Positions 1 through 10,651 of a stretch of 64,000 nucleotides of DNA are shown in pieces. How positions within the stretch are numbered: the first letter of the stretch is position 1; every line of letters begins with the position of its first letter. The notes under the pieces are model-generated. The model did no database searches. It was not told where the DNA came from and saw nothing but the letters and a program-made list of their open reading frames with translations. Made by a program: the position numbers and the translations under genes. Source of the DNA: Triticum aestivum (lineage: Eukaryota > Streptophyta > Magnoliopsida > Poales > Poaceae); assembly GCF_018294505.1 (NCBI RefSeq), contig NC_057795.1, positions 518,952,350 to 519,016,349 of the forward strand, given 5' to 3'.

Positions 1-660
1 AGAGTTCGAGCTTGCCTCGGCCCTTGGGAGCGCCAAATCTGCCAAGGCCGAAGCCCAAAAAGCCCTCCAGGAAATTGAGGCGATGAAGAAGATAGCGGCG
101 GGTAAGGCATTCTTTATGCAAAGCAAGCATGTGAAAGTGAATTACTTGTTACTTACCTGAGTCCGGAGCTCTCCAGAAGCATTCGCAGATCTGCCCCGCA
201 GTGTGTTCGCCGCCGCCGCATTCTACCGAGCCGAGGAAGGGAGCTCGACGGAGAAGGTGTTTTGGTCCCAGTATGCTGAGGCCGAACACCCGGTGCCTTT
301 GAGCGACCAGCTGAAGCAGCTGGTCGAGCTCCATAAGGCAGCCGAACAGGCCATGAAGGGCCTTATAGTCCGGCTATGGCCTGAGGAGGTCATGCCTGGG
401 AGCTACTTTGGGCTGGTGAGGCGGCTGGTGGATGCCTGTCCATGGCTTGAACTCATCAAGCGCTCCGTATGCATCGAAGGTGCCCGTAGGGCCCTTGCCC
501 GTGTTAAAGTACACTGGGGAAAGATGGATGCTGACAAGTTGGTGACAGATGGGCCACCGGAGGGGAAGGAGCATCGCAAGCCCGAGTTTATTATGAGGGT
601 GTCCTGAAGGGTGCCTACCTTGTGGCGGATGAGTGTTCCAAGGATGTAATTCTTGAGTAA
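1..660 (+). pseudogene. 3' exons of the antisense gene of element A
   Basis: This is the tail of the same gene seen complete in A' (38869-41878, minus). Exon 5 runs to base 101, followed by a 75-nt intron (102-176, GTAAGG...CCAG), and exon 6 runs from 177 to the TAA at 658-660. Intron position and length are identical in A'. The exon-6 product is rich in basic and tryptophan residues, including the segment GSYFGLVRRLVDACPW. Exon 6 is one nucleotide shorter than in A' (484 versus 485), which shifts the frame near base 590 and gives an early TGA at about 605. Unlike A', the CAG codon at the SDQLKQL position is intact here. Function is unknown; in the grasses such proteins are annotated only as putative gypsy-type transposon proteins. 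Confidence 0.7.
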
Positions 661-1754
661 ACTCGCTCGTGTTATCCTGTGCGCTAAAAACTTGTTCATA
701 TGCGCCAAGCAACGCTTTTTTGAATTTAAAATATTACCTTCTATGCGACCGTTTATTAAATCTGAGAGATGCGAGTCGTCGGCTTCTACCCCCATGCCAT
801 GAGTGCTGGGGTGTTCAGGATAAACCTAAGCGCTCTTGTTCCCATTCTTGGGTCCTTCGAGGGAGGCGCTCAGCACAACGAACAAGGCAATCCGACTATA
901 ATGCTTTATCACTCTCACTTAGCCATAGAATTCTATAATTTTAAATTTCGGCGAAGCCCCTAGTATTCGGAAGACCGAGTTCGGGGCGCTATCCACGCCT
1001 AGGCCGGACAAAGCCAGCTCCTCGCTCTAAGCGGCATAAGACTCGAAAACCTCTCGAACAGCGACCGGCTCTCGCCCTATCATGATGGTCACTTTTAGCT
1101 TTCTCTACTGAGGTGCTTAACCCAGCTCAACTGGGGCACAATCGCAGTAGTTCTCCCAGCGCTACCTTAGCCGATATAATGGAGTGTAAGGTACCAAAAC
1201 ATGGGAGCCGGGCAAACCCAACTATTGACCCAAGACATGATTCAGAGCTGATGCATATAATGTTATAAGTTCGGGGTGCCGCACTCGTTAGAGTGTTCGG
1301 ACTTCTCACACCATATTCTGGGGTACTAAGCCCCTGGTGTATTGGCCGTACCAAAGTGTACGGTTGCATAATGTCATAACTGAACATATTTACATAAAAA
1401 ATGAATGCAATAATAGACAAGAGCTATGTATTGTTTATTAAAAGGCTGTTGTGAAAGTAGAACGATGCAAATAGTGCGATAAGCAAGAGATGGGATTATT
1501 TGACATGTCCCCCTCCAGGGGCAAGCTGCGAGACTTTATGTAAGACAAGTATTTAGCTCGTTATAGAGACCACCTGGACATTCGACGTAGGTTGCTGCCT
1601 CCCTGGCTGTTGCATCATGTGTTCAGCGATTGTACTGCCGGACAGGCCTTCCAGAGAGTGGAGTCCTGAAAATAAGAAAAAATAAATGACAAAATTAGGA
1701 GCCCCTAGTGCGGTTGAGCCGCATGTTGGGCATGCCGTGGTTGTGCCCCTCCCC
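661..1754. other. Non-coding spacer of element A
   Basis: This stretch lies between the 3' end of the antisense gene and the 3' end of gag-protease, which converge on it. It corresponds to 37755-38868 of A'. In a complete Gypsy element RT, RNase H and integrase would lie here; none of their motifs is visible on either strand. I see no other gene. Confidence 0.6.
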
Positions 1755-4700
1755 TTATGCCCATGGTATTTCCAGGGCGTAATTATGTACGCGTAGTACT
1801 AGTTTCGCAATTTCGCGAGGGCTGGGGTTGGGGCCGCACTGCTACGCTTGCTCGGAACATGCCAGGCGGTCTTTTTGTAGGTTACTCCGGGCGCTCTTGA
1901 CGGTGTCCGGACGTTTAACAGCAGGACTGGAGAATTGCCTTGAGAGGCTACTTTGTACTTCCGCCGTGAGGGCCGCCGTATGCTCCTCCGTTCGAAGAGA
2001 GCGTTCGGTGTTTCCATTGACCGTAATGACTCCTCGAGGGCCTGGCATCTTGAGCTTGAGGTATGTGTAGTGCGGCACCGCATTGACTCTTTGCAAATGC
2101 GGTTCGTCCGAGCAGAGCGTGATAGCCACTGCGGAACGGGACTATGTCTAAGACTAACTCCTCGCTTCGGAAATTATCCGGGGATCCGAAGATCACTTCG
2201 AGTGTAACTGAGCCTGTACAGTTGGCCTCTACACCCGGTATGACGCCTTTAAAGGTCGTCTTTGTGGGTTTAATCCTTGAGGGATCTATGCCCATTTTTT
2301 GCACTGTATCCTGGTAAAGCAGGTTCAGGATGCTGCCGCCGTCCATGAGGACTCTAGTGAGGTGAAATCCGTCAATGATTGGGTCTAGAACCAATGCGGC
2401 GAATCCGCCGTGGCGGATGCTAGTGGGGTGGTCCCTTCGATCAAAAGTGATAGGGCAGGAGGACCACGGGTTGAACTTTGGGGCGACTGGCTCCAACGCA
2501 TATACGTCCCTGAGTGCATGCTTCCGCTCCCTTTTGGGGATGTGGGTTGCGTATATCATGTTTGCCGTCCGCACTTGTGGGGGAAAGCCCTTTTGTCCCC
2601 TATTGTTCGGCGGTCGGGGCTCCTCCTCATCATCGCTATGCAGCCCCTTGTCTCTGTTTTCGGCACTTAACTTGCCTGCCTGCTTGAACACCCAACAATC
2701 CTTGTTGGTGTGATTGGCTGGTGTTTCGGAGGTGCCGTGTATCTGGCACGAGCGATCGAGTATTCGGTCCAAACTGGACGGGCCCGGAGTATTTCTTTTG
2801 TATGGCTTTTTCCGCTGACCGGGTTTAGAGCCTCTGAATCCGGCATTAACTGTCGTATCCTCAGCATTGTTGCTGTTAATGCGGTGCTTGTGCTTGTTGC
2901 GACGCGACCTGCCATTGTTGTCCTTGGTATCCGAATTACCAGGGCTCTTGGTCATGTTATTACTACGAGCTAGCCAGTTGTCTTCTCCCGCACAAAAGCG
3001 GGTCATGAGTGTTGTGAAGGCTGCCATGGATTTCGGCTTTTCCTGTCCTAGGTGCCGGGAAAGCCATTCGTCTCGGATGTTATGTTTGAAGGCTGCAAGG
3101 GCCTCTGCGTCCGGACAGTCGACTATATGATTTTTCTTGGTTAGGAACCGTGTCCAGAATTGTCTAGCCGATTCCTCTGGCTGCTGAATTATGTGGCTTA
3201 GGTCATCGGCGTCTGGTGGTCGCACATAGGTGTCCTGGAAATTTTCGAGGAATGCGGCTTCCAGGTCCTCCCAGCAACCAATTGACTCTACTGGCAAGCT
3301 GTTAAGCCAATGCCGAGCTGGTCCTTTAAGCTTGAGCGGGAGGTATTTGATAGCGTGTAGATCATCACCGCGGGCCATGTGGATATGAAGGAGATAATCC
3401 TCGATCCATACCGCAGGATCTGTTGTGCCATCGTATGATTCAATGTTTACGAGCTTAAAACCCTCGGGGATTTGATGATCCATTACTTGATCTGTGAAGC
3501 ATAGTGGGTGTGCGGCGCCTCTGTACTGGGCTATATCATGACGTAGCCCAAATGAGCTTTGTCTGCTGTGTTCGGCCTGGCCGTATTTGCCATATCCGGC
3601 ATGACGGTTATTGTCACATGCCATGGGGCGCCCACGCGATCCGTAGATCGATCTTGTTTGCCTTTCCTTGTCCTCCAATATGTCTCGCAGGTCTGGCGCA
3701 TTTCCCCGTGCCTTGGTATTTTTTGAGCGACGCCGGGGTGCGGCTTGAGTGGATGGCTGAGAGGCCTCTCTGTCGCGGCCACGAGGTGGTCGGTCAGCCG
3801 CGTCGTGCGCTAGTGATGTAGGTTTAGGTGCTTCCTCATCTAATTGGGGTAGCAGCCTGCACTTTGGGTAGCTCTTGGAGGGGCGTTCGAGTTCGTACTC
3901 TTTGGCCGCAAGGACTTTAGTCCATCTGTCGGCTAGCAAGTGTTGGTCAGCTCTAAGTTGCTGCTATTTTTTTAGGCTGCTCGCCGTGGCCATAAGCCTG
4001 CGTTTGAAACGCTCTTGTTCGACGGGATCCTTAGGCATGACAAATTCATCGTCGTCGAGGCTTGCCTCGTCTTCGTAGGGAGGCATGTAATTGTCGTCCT
4101 CTACCTCTCTGTCTGCCGCTCTCTCATGAGGGCTGGCTTCTCCATCCTCCTGTGCTGAATCCTGCTGGAAGGGGTTGTCATCGGCACTATCCGGGGTGTT
4201 ATTATCTCCCGTGCCGGAATCGCCATTTTTTCTTTGGCGGGATTTAGAGCGGCGCCGCTGACGCCGGCGCTTAGGCTGCTTCTTGGAGGGGTCATCCTCC
4301 ATTGTTCCATCGCCATTCCCTTCTTTTGGCGAGTCCACCATGTATATGTCGTATGACGAGGTGGCTTTCCAGTGCCCTATAGGCGCTGGTTCTTGGTCGT
4401 CTCCCGCATCGACGTCCATACGGTCGAAGTCTTCGGTGTCAAAGTCGAGCATGTCGGTTAAATCATCGACAGTGGCTATGAAGTGGGTGGTGGGTGGGCT
4501 TTGAATTTCTTCATCGTCTGCATCCCAACCTTGCTGACCATAGTCCGGCCAGGGCTCTCCTGATAAAGACAGAGACTTTAGTGAATTCAGAATGTCGCCG
4601 AAGGGCGAGTGCTGAAAGATGTCCGCGGCGGCGAACTCCATGATCGGCGCCGAATCGGGATCGATTGGCAGGGGCGCGGAAGGTTCGGAGTCCGGAAAGG

Positions 4701-5135
4701 AGTCTGGCACCTTGGAGTCATGAGCTTCGCAAAGGACAAGGCTGGTGTTCGGCTCGATCGCCGTAGAGATTGCAGCTCCCGAGGCGGTGTCCAGCCACCT
4801 GTCCTCGATTGGCGCAATCGGCTCCGAGCTAAGGGTTGGAGCGGACACTTGGGCGGCCTCCTGGGCACTGTTCGGCGGCAGAGCTAGATCATGCCCATCG
4901 TGACAGTGCGGCGCACTCGGCTGTGGCTCGAACCCGTCGAAGATCAAGTCTCCGCGGATGTCAGCCGTGTAGTTCAAACTTCCGAACCTGACCTGATGGC
5001 CAGGGGCGTAGCCCTCGATCTGCTCCATATGGCCAAGCGGATTGGCCGCAGTGCAAAGCCGCCGAATACGAAGATCTGTCCGGGGTGAAAAGTCTCACCC
5101 TGGACCGCATCATTGTTGATGATCGAAGGAGCCAT
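1755..5135 (-). pseudogene. gag-protease polyprotein of element A, disrupted
   Basis: The reading frame starts at ATG 5135-5133 (MAPSI...), the position matching the A' start. It shifts frame near 5035-5045, continues from 5028 to an in-frame TAG at about 3964-3966, and resumes at 3939 down to 1948, with another frameshift near 2110 and a final TAA at 1755-1757. An acidic, Ser/Pro-rich N-terminal half is followed by the Retrotrans_gag core (about 3480-3000; motifs PAVWIEDYLLHIH and RHWLNSLP), an unusual Cys-His-His-Cys knuckle (CQIHGTSETPANHTNKDC), and a retropepsin-like region with LMDGGSILNLLY. Gag would coat the RNA and the protease would cut the polyprotein. No pol follows. Confidence 0.85.
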
Positions 5136-5182
5136 CGGGCATAAAGATGACGGCACAGAGGAACTCTCAATGAAAGCACCAA

Positions 5183-5650
5183 TGTCGGTGTCAAAACCGG
5201 TGAATCTCGGGTAGGGGGTCCCGAACTGTGCGTCGGATGGTAACATGAGACGAGGGACACGATGTTTTTACCCAGGTTCGGGCCCTCTCGATGGAGGTAA
5301 AACCCTACTCCTGCTTGATTAATATTGATGATAGGGGTAGTACAAGAGTAGATCTACCATGAGATCAGAGAGGCTAAACCCTAGAAGCTAGCCTATGGTA
5401 TGATTGTTTTTCGTCCTACGGACTAAAACCCTCCAGTTTATATAGACACCGGAGAGGGCTAGGGTTACACAGAGTCGGTTACAATGGGAGGAGATCTACA
5501 TATCCGTATCGCCAAGCTTGCCTTCCATGCCAAGGAAAGTCCCATCCAGACACGGGACGAAGTCTTCAATCTTGTATCTTCATAGTCCAGGAGTCCGGCC
5601 AAAGGTTATAGTCCGGCTATCTGGACACCTCCTAATCCGGGACTCCCTCA
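5183..5650 (-). repeat. 5' LTR of element A (468 bp)
   Basis: It runs from TGAGGGAGTCCCGG (minus strand, at 5650) to ACCGACA at 5183. It aligns with the 520-bp LTRs of A' but lacks part of the repeated CCGGACTATCATC tract near the U3 start, which explains the shorter length. Confidence 0.9.
5437..5444 (-). promoter_or_regulatory. LTR TATA box of element A
   Basis: TATATAAA on the minus strand, at the same place as in both A' LTRs, in the context GGTGTCTATATAAAC. It probably directs the sense transcript of the element. Confidence 0.55.
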
Positions 5651-5930
5651 GTTCCCAACGAGCAAAAGAAGAACAAGGAAATCTTTTTGGGTTTTCTTTT
5701 AAGTATTACAACTAAGCATGCATAGAAATTAACTACCACTAGTTTTTTTGGTTTTTCTAAGGTTTTTCAAACACATAAGAAGAAAGCAAGAAAATAAATT
5801 TAAGCATGGATAATACAGTGAAAAAGTGTGAACACCGACAACTGGAATAGAAAGTGTGAACATGAATGTAATGTCAGTGAGAAACACGTACTCCTCTAAG
5901 CTTAGGCTTTTGGCTTAACTTGGTAATCGA

Positions 5931-6986
5931 TCAATAGCACGGATAGTAGTCGGAGTGGTAGCTCATGGAGGCTCTCAGTGCGGATGCCTCAGCCTGCCGT
6001 GCAGCCACAACCGCCACGTTGTGGGCTCGGGCCTCGCTTTCAAAAATAAAATATCTTTCCCTGCTATGATAATCAAAGAGAGCAGGCGCATGCAAATATG
6101 TGTATACGATGGATTCTTGATTAAACAACAATTTGTAGGTGAAATTGTCAGGTTTACCTTTAAGGATCTTATGACGCTTCATGGCATCAAAGTCTAAATA
6201 TTGCGTGGGTAAAATAGGGTCATATGGCAAAGGTAAAACACCCAGCTCTCTCGCTAAGCGTGTGGCATAATCTCCACCATAGAAATAGCCACTATTAGCA
6301 TAGTGTTCCAACCTACGTGCAACAATCGCTCCAAGATTATAGATTTTGTCACCGGTGAGAGCGGCGCGTATGAGGCTCAAGTCTGGAGCACAAAGTGTAG
6401 TACAATCTTGTTTGCCTACAATATATTTCCCGTTGAATAATGCAAAGTACTGAATTGCAGGAAAATGAATGCTCTTTATTCTACCTTGCGTCACTCCCCT
6501 ATTCTCACTATAGCAAAGACTAGTCAAAAATGTTTCAAATTCAGCCCTTGGTGGTTCGTCAAGCAAACTCGAAAATGGAATTTTGCAGTAGTGAGAAAAT
6601 CTCTCTAGTGGTATGGTAAATGGATTTTCATACAGTTTAAATGACACCCTAGACTCACGGGGATGGAATTTAAATCCTTTGACAAAAGTTTCAATGAGGG
6701 TGTGGTGTTGATTCCACTTATCTGATATGTAGGGACCGGGCTCGGCATTGTGTACATATTGCTCAAATTCCTCCTTAATGCCCACGCTTACCATATAATC
6801 ATCGCATGGCCATAAGCATGTTTTGCTGGCGGCATCTCGTATGGAACTCTCACTTGGTTCAACATAAGACCGATGAGCGGAGCTGTCACTAGAAGATGCC
6901 CCCGAGGATCTCCTCCTCGAAGAACTCCTTCCGAAGAGGTTCATTATATTTGCGTACAATTTTCTGAAAAATTTATTGAGTGACAA
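5931..6986 (-). CDS. ATHILA-type ORF protein of element B (351 aa, open)
   Basis: A single open frame from ATG 6986 to the stop at 5931. The N-terminus (about residues 1-40) is basic and then very serine-rich (SSSRRRSSGASSSDSS). The middle is a conserved-looking globular region with KIPFSSLLDEPPRAEF, KSIHFPAIQYFALFNGKY and GAIVARRLEHYANSGYF; the C-terminus is rich in Ala and Tyr. It resembles the ATHILA ORF-1 family (PF03078) found in Athila-lineage Gypsy elements, where an extra ORF sits between pol and the 3' LTR. Its role is unknown; an envelope-like or RNA-related role has been suggested for this class. It is the only long retrotransposon ORF in the window without a stop or frameshift, although B's gag and protease are broken. 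Expression is not shown. Confidence 0.7.
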   Translation of the reverse strand: MSLNKFFRKLYANIMNLFGRSSSRRRSSGASSSDSSAHRSYVEPSESSIRDAASKTCLWPCDDYMVSVGIKEEFEQYVHNAEPGPYISDKWNQHHTLIETFVKGFKFHPRESRVSFKLYENPFTIPLERFSHYCKIPFSSLLDEPPRAEFETFLTSLCYSENRGVTQGRIKSIHFPAIQYFALFNGKYIVGKQDCTTLCAPDLSLIRAALTGDKIYNLGAIVARRLEHYANSGYFYGGDYATRLARELGVLPLPYDPILPTQYLDFDAMKRHKILKGKPDNFTYKLLFNQESIVYTYLHAPALFDYHSRERYFIFESEARAHNVAVVAARQAEASALRASMSYHSDYYPCY

Positions 6987-6999
6987 AATTTTTTGTCAA

Positions 7000-7267
7000 C
7001 AAAACTTCACAATATTGGTAATAACTACTCATCGGGATGCATAGAGGCCATAGCAAGCATTCAAACTACTTAGAACTCTAAGAATTCAACATGAAATCTC
7101 ATCTACAGGAGCACCAAGAGTAGCTAATTATTCAAAATATAAACCACTAAAACAAAAACTAACTGGACAAACAGAGGAGGCCCATACCAAGCAACAATCC
7201 CCCGAAACAGTTTCGAAAACGGAGCTTCGAGCAAAGAGATCGAAATCCACGGGTTTGAGAGCAAGAA

Positions 7268-7311
<44 letters not shown>

Positions 7312-7445
7312 TGAATTTTTTCTGGAGGTAGGTGATGATGTGGTGTACAGGGATAAGTGAGGGGGCCCACGTGGGGACCACAACCCACCAGGGCGCGCCT
7401 GGGGGTCCTGGCGCGCCTAGGTGGGTTGTGCCCACCTGGTGCACC
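7000..7445 (-). promoter_or_regulatory. Possible internal promoter and CT-rich leader of the ATHILA ORF
   Basis: On the minus strand a GC-rich block (7445-7355, several GGCGCGCC-like words) is followed by a (CT)n tract (7308-7271), then unstructured sequence to the ATG at 6986. GC-rich sequence followed by a CT-rich leader resembles a plant promoter and 5' untranslated region more than a polyprotein linker. I see no convincing TATA box. This is inference. The adjoining 7446-7753 is AT-rich with no gene visible. Confidence 0.3.
7271..7308. repeat. (GA)n microsatellite, 19 units
   Basis: An uninterrupted GAGAGA tract upstream of the ATHILA ORF, reading as (CT)n on the ORF strand. Serine/leucine-repeat ORFs crossing it are artefacts of the repeat. 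Confidence 0.9.
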
Positions 7446-7753
7446 TCCCTCTGATATTATTTGCACCAGAAATTCTTAAATATTCAAAAAAAATTGTATT
7501 AAATTGCCAGAGCATTCTGGAAACTTTTATTTTGGGTCATTTTTTATTGCACGAGAAATTCAGAAAACAGACAAAACATGCATTTTATTTTATTTAACTA
7601 ATATAAACAGTTAACAAAAGGTAGGAACAAAAGGTAGTGCTTACTAAATTCATCAACTTCATACCTTTCAAAAATGATCCATTAAAAAGGGTGATCAAGT
7701 CTTATTAACAACCACTTTCGATTAGCATGAAACCGAAGAACTTTCGTAAATCA

Positions 7754-8987
7754 CTAAGTTACCTCGACGGGGATATGAATGTTCCCAACAATAAGCATTT
7801 CATATTCCTTTTTAACAGTGGGTAGAGGTAGTTGAAAACTTCCAATAGTGATTGTCGGAGATTTTTCAATAACATTAATACCATTCACTTGGAATTGTTT
7901 CTTCGGAAAGTGCACCGTATGCTCATTACCATTAATATGAAAAGTGACCTTGCTTTTATTGCAATCAATAACAACCCCTGTAGTGTTCAAGAAGGGTCTA
8001 CCAAGGATAATCGACATGTTGTCATCGTCGGGCATCTCAAGTATAACAAAGTCAGTCAAAATAGTAACATTAGCAACAACAACGGGCACATCCTCACAAA
8101 AACAGATAGGTATGGCAGTTGATTTGTCAGCCATTCGCAAAGATATTTCCGTTGGTGTGAGTTTATTCAAATCAAGTCTTTAATATAAAGAGAAAGGCAT
8201 AACACTAACACCAGCTCCTAAATCACATAAAGCAGTTTTCACACAATTCTTTTTGATAGGGCAAGGTATAGTTGGTATTCCCGGATCTCCAAGTTTCTTA
8301 GGTACTCCATCTTTAAAAGTATAATTAGCAAGCATGGTGGAGATTTCAGCTTCCGGCATTTTTCTCTTATTGGTGATGATGTCTTTCATATACTTTGCAT
8401 AAGGAGGCATTTTCAAGATATCAGTCAAGCAAGTACGCAAAAATACTGGCCTCAGCATTTCAGCAAAGCGTTCAAATTCTTCATCATCTTTCTTTTTAGT
8501 TGACTTGGGTGGAAAAGGCATAGATTTTTGAACCCATGGTTCTCTTTCTTTACCGTGTTTTCTAGCAATAAAATATCTTTTATCATATCGTGTATTCTTG
8601 GATTGTGGGTTATCAAGATCAACAATTGGTTCTATTTCAACATCATCATCTGGTTCTTTTTCATTGTTTGGTTGAGTATCTTCATGAACATCAACAATAT
8701 CTATTTCATTATCACTAGGTGAATGTTCATTACCAGATTGAGTTTCAGCATCAGAAATAGAAAAAATATTATTATCATTATCAGGAGGTTTTTCTATTTC
8801 AGGTTCACTAGAAGCATGAAAAGTCCTATCATTTTTATTTTTCTTCTTCTTTTTAGAAGGACTACGTGCATCAGTGTTAACTCTTTGACAGTCTTGTTCA
8901 ATTAGTTTTGGCTGTCCCTCAGGTTAAAGTGGTTCCTGAGTCATTTTACCTCCTCTAGTTTCTACTCTAATAGCAAAGTCATGTATG
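7754..8987 (-). pseudogene. Protease region of element B gag-pro, with one nonsense codon
   Basis: Minus-strand frame continuing from the gag pieces to the right of element C. It shows a lysine/glutamate-rich linker (KSTKKKDDEEFERFAEML), then the aspartic protease with CDLGAGVSVMPFSLY, where D-L-G-A replaces the more usual D-S/T-G-A as in many Athila elements, and then ILGRPFLNTTGVVIDC. A TAA at about 8180 directly after SLY interrupts an otherwise continuous frame. The frame ends near 7754 without entering reverse transcriptase. Element C is inserted at its upstream edge. Confidence 0.8.
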
Positions 8988-10651
8988 TGATTTCTACTAG
9001 ACAACCTTCTTCTTGTAGACGTTGTTGGGCCTCCAAGTGCAGAGGTTTGTAGGACAGTAGCAACTTTCCCTCAAGTGGATGACCTAAGGTTTATCAATCC
9101 GTGGGAGGCGTAGGATGAAGATGGTCTTTCTCAAAAAACCCTGCAACCAAATAACAAAGAGTCTCTTGTGTCCCCAACACACCCAATACAATGGTAAATT
9201 GTATAGGTGCACTAGTTCGGCGAAGAGATGGTGATACAAGTGCAGTACGGATGGTAGATATAGGTTTTTGTAATCTGAAATTATAAAAACAGCAAGGTAA
9301 CTAATGATAAAAGTGAGAACAAATGGTATTGCAATGCTAGGAAACAAGGCCTAAGGTTCATACTTTCACTAGTGCAAGTTCTCTCAACAATAATAACATA
9401 ATTAGATCATATAACTATCCCTCAACATGCAACAAAGAGTCACTCCAAAGTCACTAATAGCGGAGAACAAACGAAGAGATTATTGTAGGGTACAAAACCA
9501 CCTCAAAGTTATCCTTTCTGATCGTTCTATTCAAGAGTCTGTAGTAAAATAACACGAAGCTATTCTTTCCGTTCGATCTATCATAGAGTTCGTACTAGAA
9601 TAACACCTTAAGACACAAATCAACCAAAACCCTAATTTCACCTAGATAATCCAATGTCACCTCAAGTATCCAGGGGCATGAATATACGATATGCATCACA
9701 CAATCTCAGATTCATCTATTCAACCAACACAAAGTACTTCAAAGAGTGCCCCAACGTTTCTAACAGAGAGTCAAGACGAAAACGTGTGCCAACCCCTATG
9801 CATAAGTTCATTGAACCTGCAAGTTGATCACCAAAACATACATCAAGTAGATCACGTGAATATCCCATTGTCACCACAGATAAGCACGACAAGACATACA
9901 TCAAGTGTTCTCAAATCCTTAAAGAATCAATCTGATAAGATAACTTCAAAGGGAAAACTCAATCCATTACAAGAGAGAAGAGGGGGAGAAACACCATAAG
10001 ATCCAACTATAATAACAAAGCTCGCTATACATCAAGATCGTATCACCTCAAGAACACAAGAGAGAGAGAGAGATCAAACACATAGCTACTGGTACATACC
10101 CTAAGCCCCGAGGGTGAACTACTTCCTTTTTGTCATGGAGAGAGCCGGGATGATGAAGATGGCCACCGATGATGGATTCCCCATCCGACAGGGTGCCGGA
10201 ATGGGCTCCCGAGAGGTTTTTGGTGGCTACAGAGGCTTGCGGCGGCGGAACTCCTGATCTATTGTGTTCCTCGATGTTTTTAGGGTATATGGATATATAT
10301 AGGTGAAAGAAGTCGGTTAGGGGAGCCACGAGGGGTCCACGAGGGTGGGCGGCGCACCTCCCTGCCTTGTGGCTTCCTTGAAGCTTCCCCGACTCTACTC
10401 CAACTCTCCTGGATTGCTTCCATTCCAAAAATAACTCTCCCGAATGTTTCATTCCATTTGGACTCCGTTTGATATTCCTTTTCTACGAAACACTGAAATA
10501 GGCAAAAAATAGCAATATGGGTTGGGCCTCCAGTTAATTGGTTAGTCCCAAAAATGACATAAAAGTGTATAGTAAAGCCCATAAACATCCAAAACAGGCA
10601 ATATAATAGCGTGGAACAATAAAAAATTATAGATACGTTGGAGCCGTATCA
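8988..10651 (-). repeat. 3' LTR of element C (1664 bp)
   Basis: Plus-strand start TGATTTCTACTAGACAACC, end CGTTGGAGCCGTATCA. It is the partner of 29591-31265. It contains a short (GA)n tract near 10060 and TATATATA near 10292 that could be the minus-strand TATA box. ORFs inside are not supported. Confidence 0.9.

Larger units (their letters stand above)
1..5650 (-). mobile_element. Element A: pol-less Tat-like Gypsy LTR retrotransposon, truncated by the window start
   Basis: Read on the minus strand, the element starts with its 5' LTR (5650-5183), then a primer-binding-site region with TGGTGCTTTCAT just inside the LTR, then gag-protease (5135-1755), a non-coding spacer, and the 3' end of a gene on the opposite strand (1-660). 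The rest lies beyond the window. The whole layout matches the complete copy A' at 33807-42946. No reverse transcriptase, RNase H or integrase lies between protease and the antisense gene in either copy. It is inserted in the 3' part of element B; the right flank 5651-5655 (GTTCC) is the presumed TSD but its partner is off the window. The Tat-like assignment rests on the gag/protease type and the antisense extra gene. Confidence 0.85.

Noticed and set aside
374..795. Minus-strand ORFs of 112 and 130 codons in element A
   Set aside because: They are opposite the tail of the antisense gene; the plus-strand reading matches A' exon 6.
7124..7466. Overlapping minus-strand ORFs of about 100 codons with Ser/Leu repeats
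   Set aside because: They translate the (GA)n tract and GC-rich spacer; no similarity and overlapping frames.
10048..10588. ORFs of 102-134 codons in the LTR of element C
   Set aside because: They lie in the LTR, have no domain, and the other LTR's version differs in length and frame.
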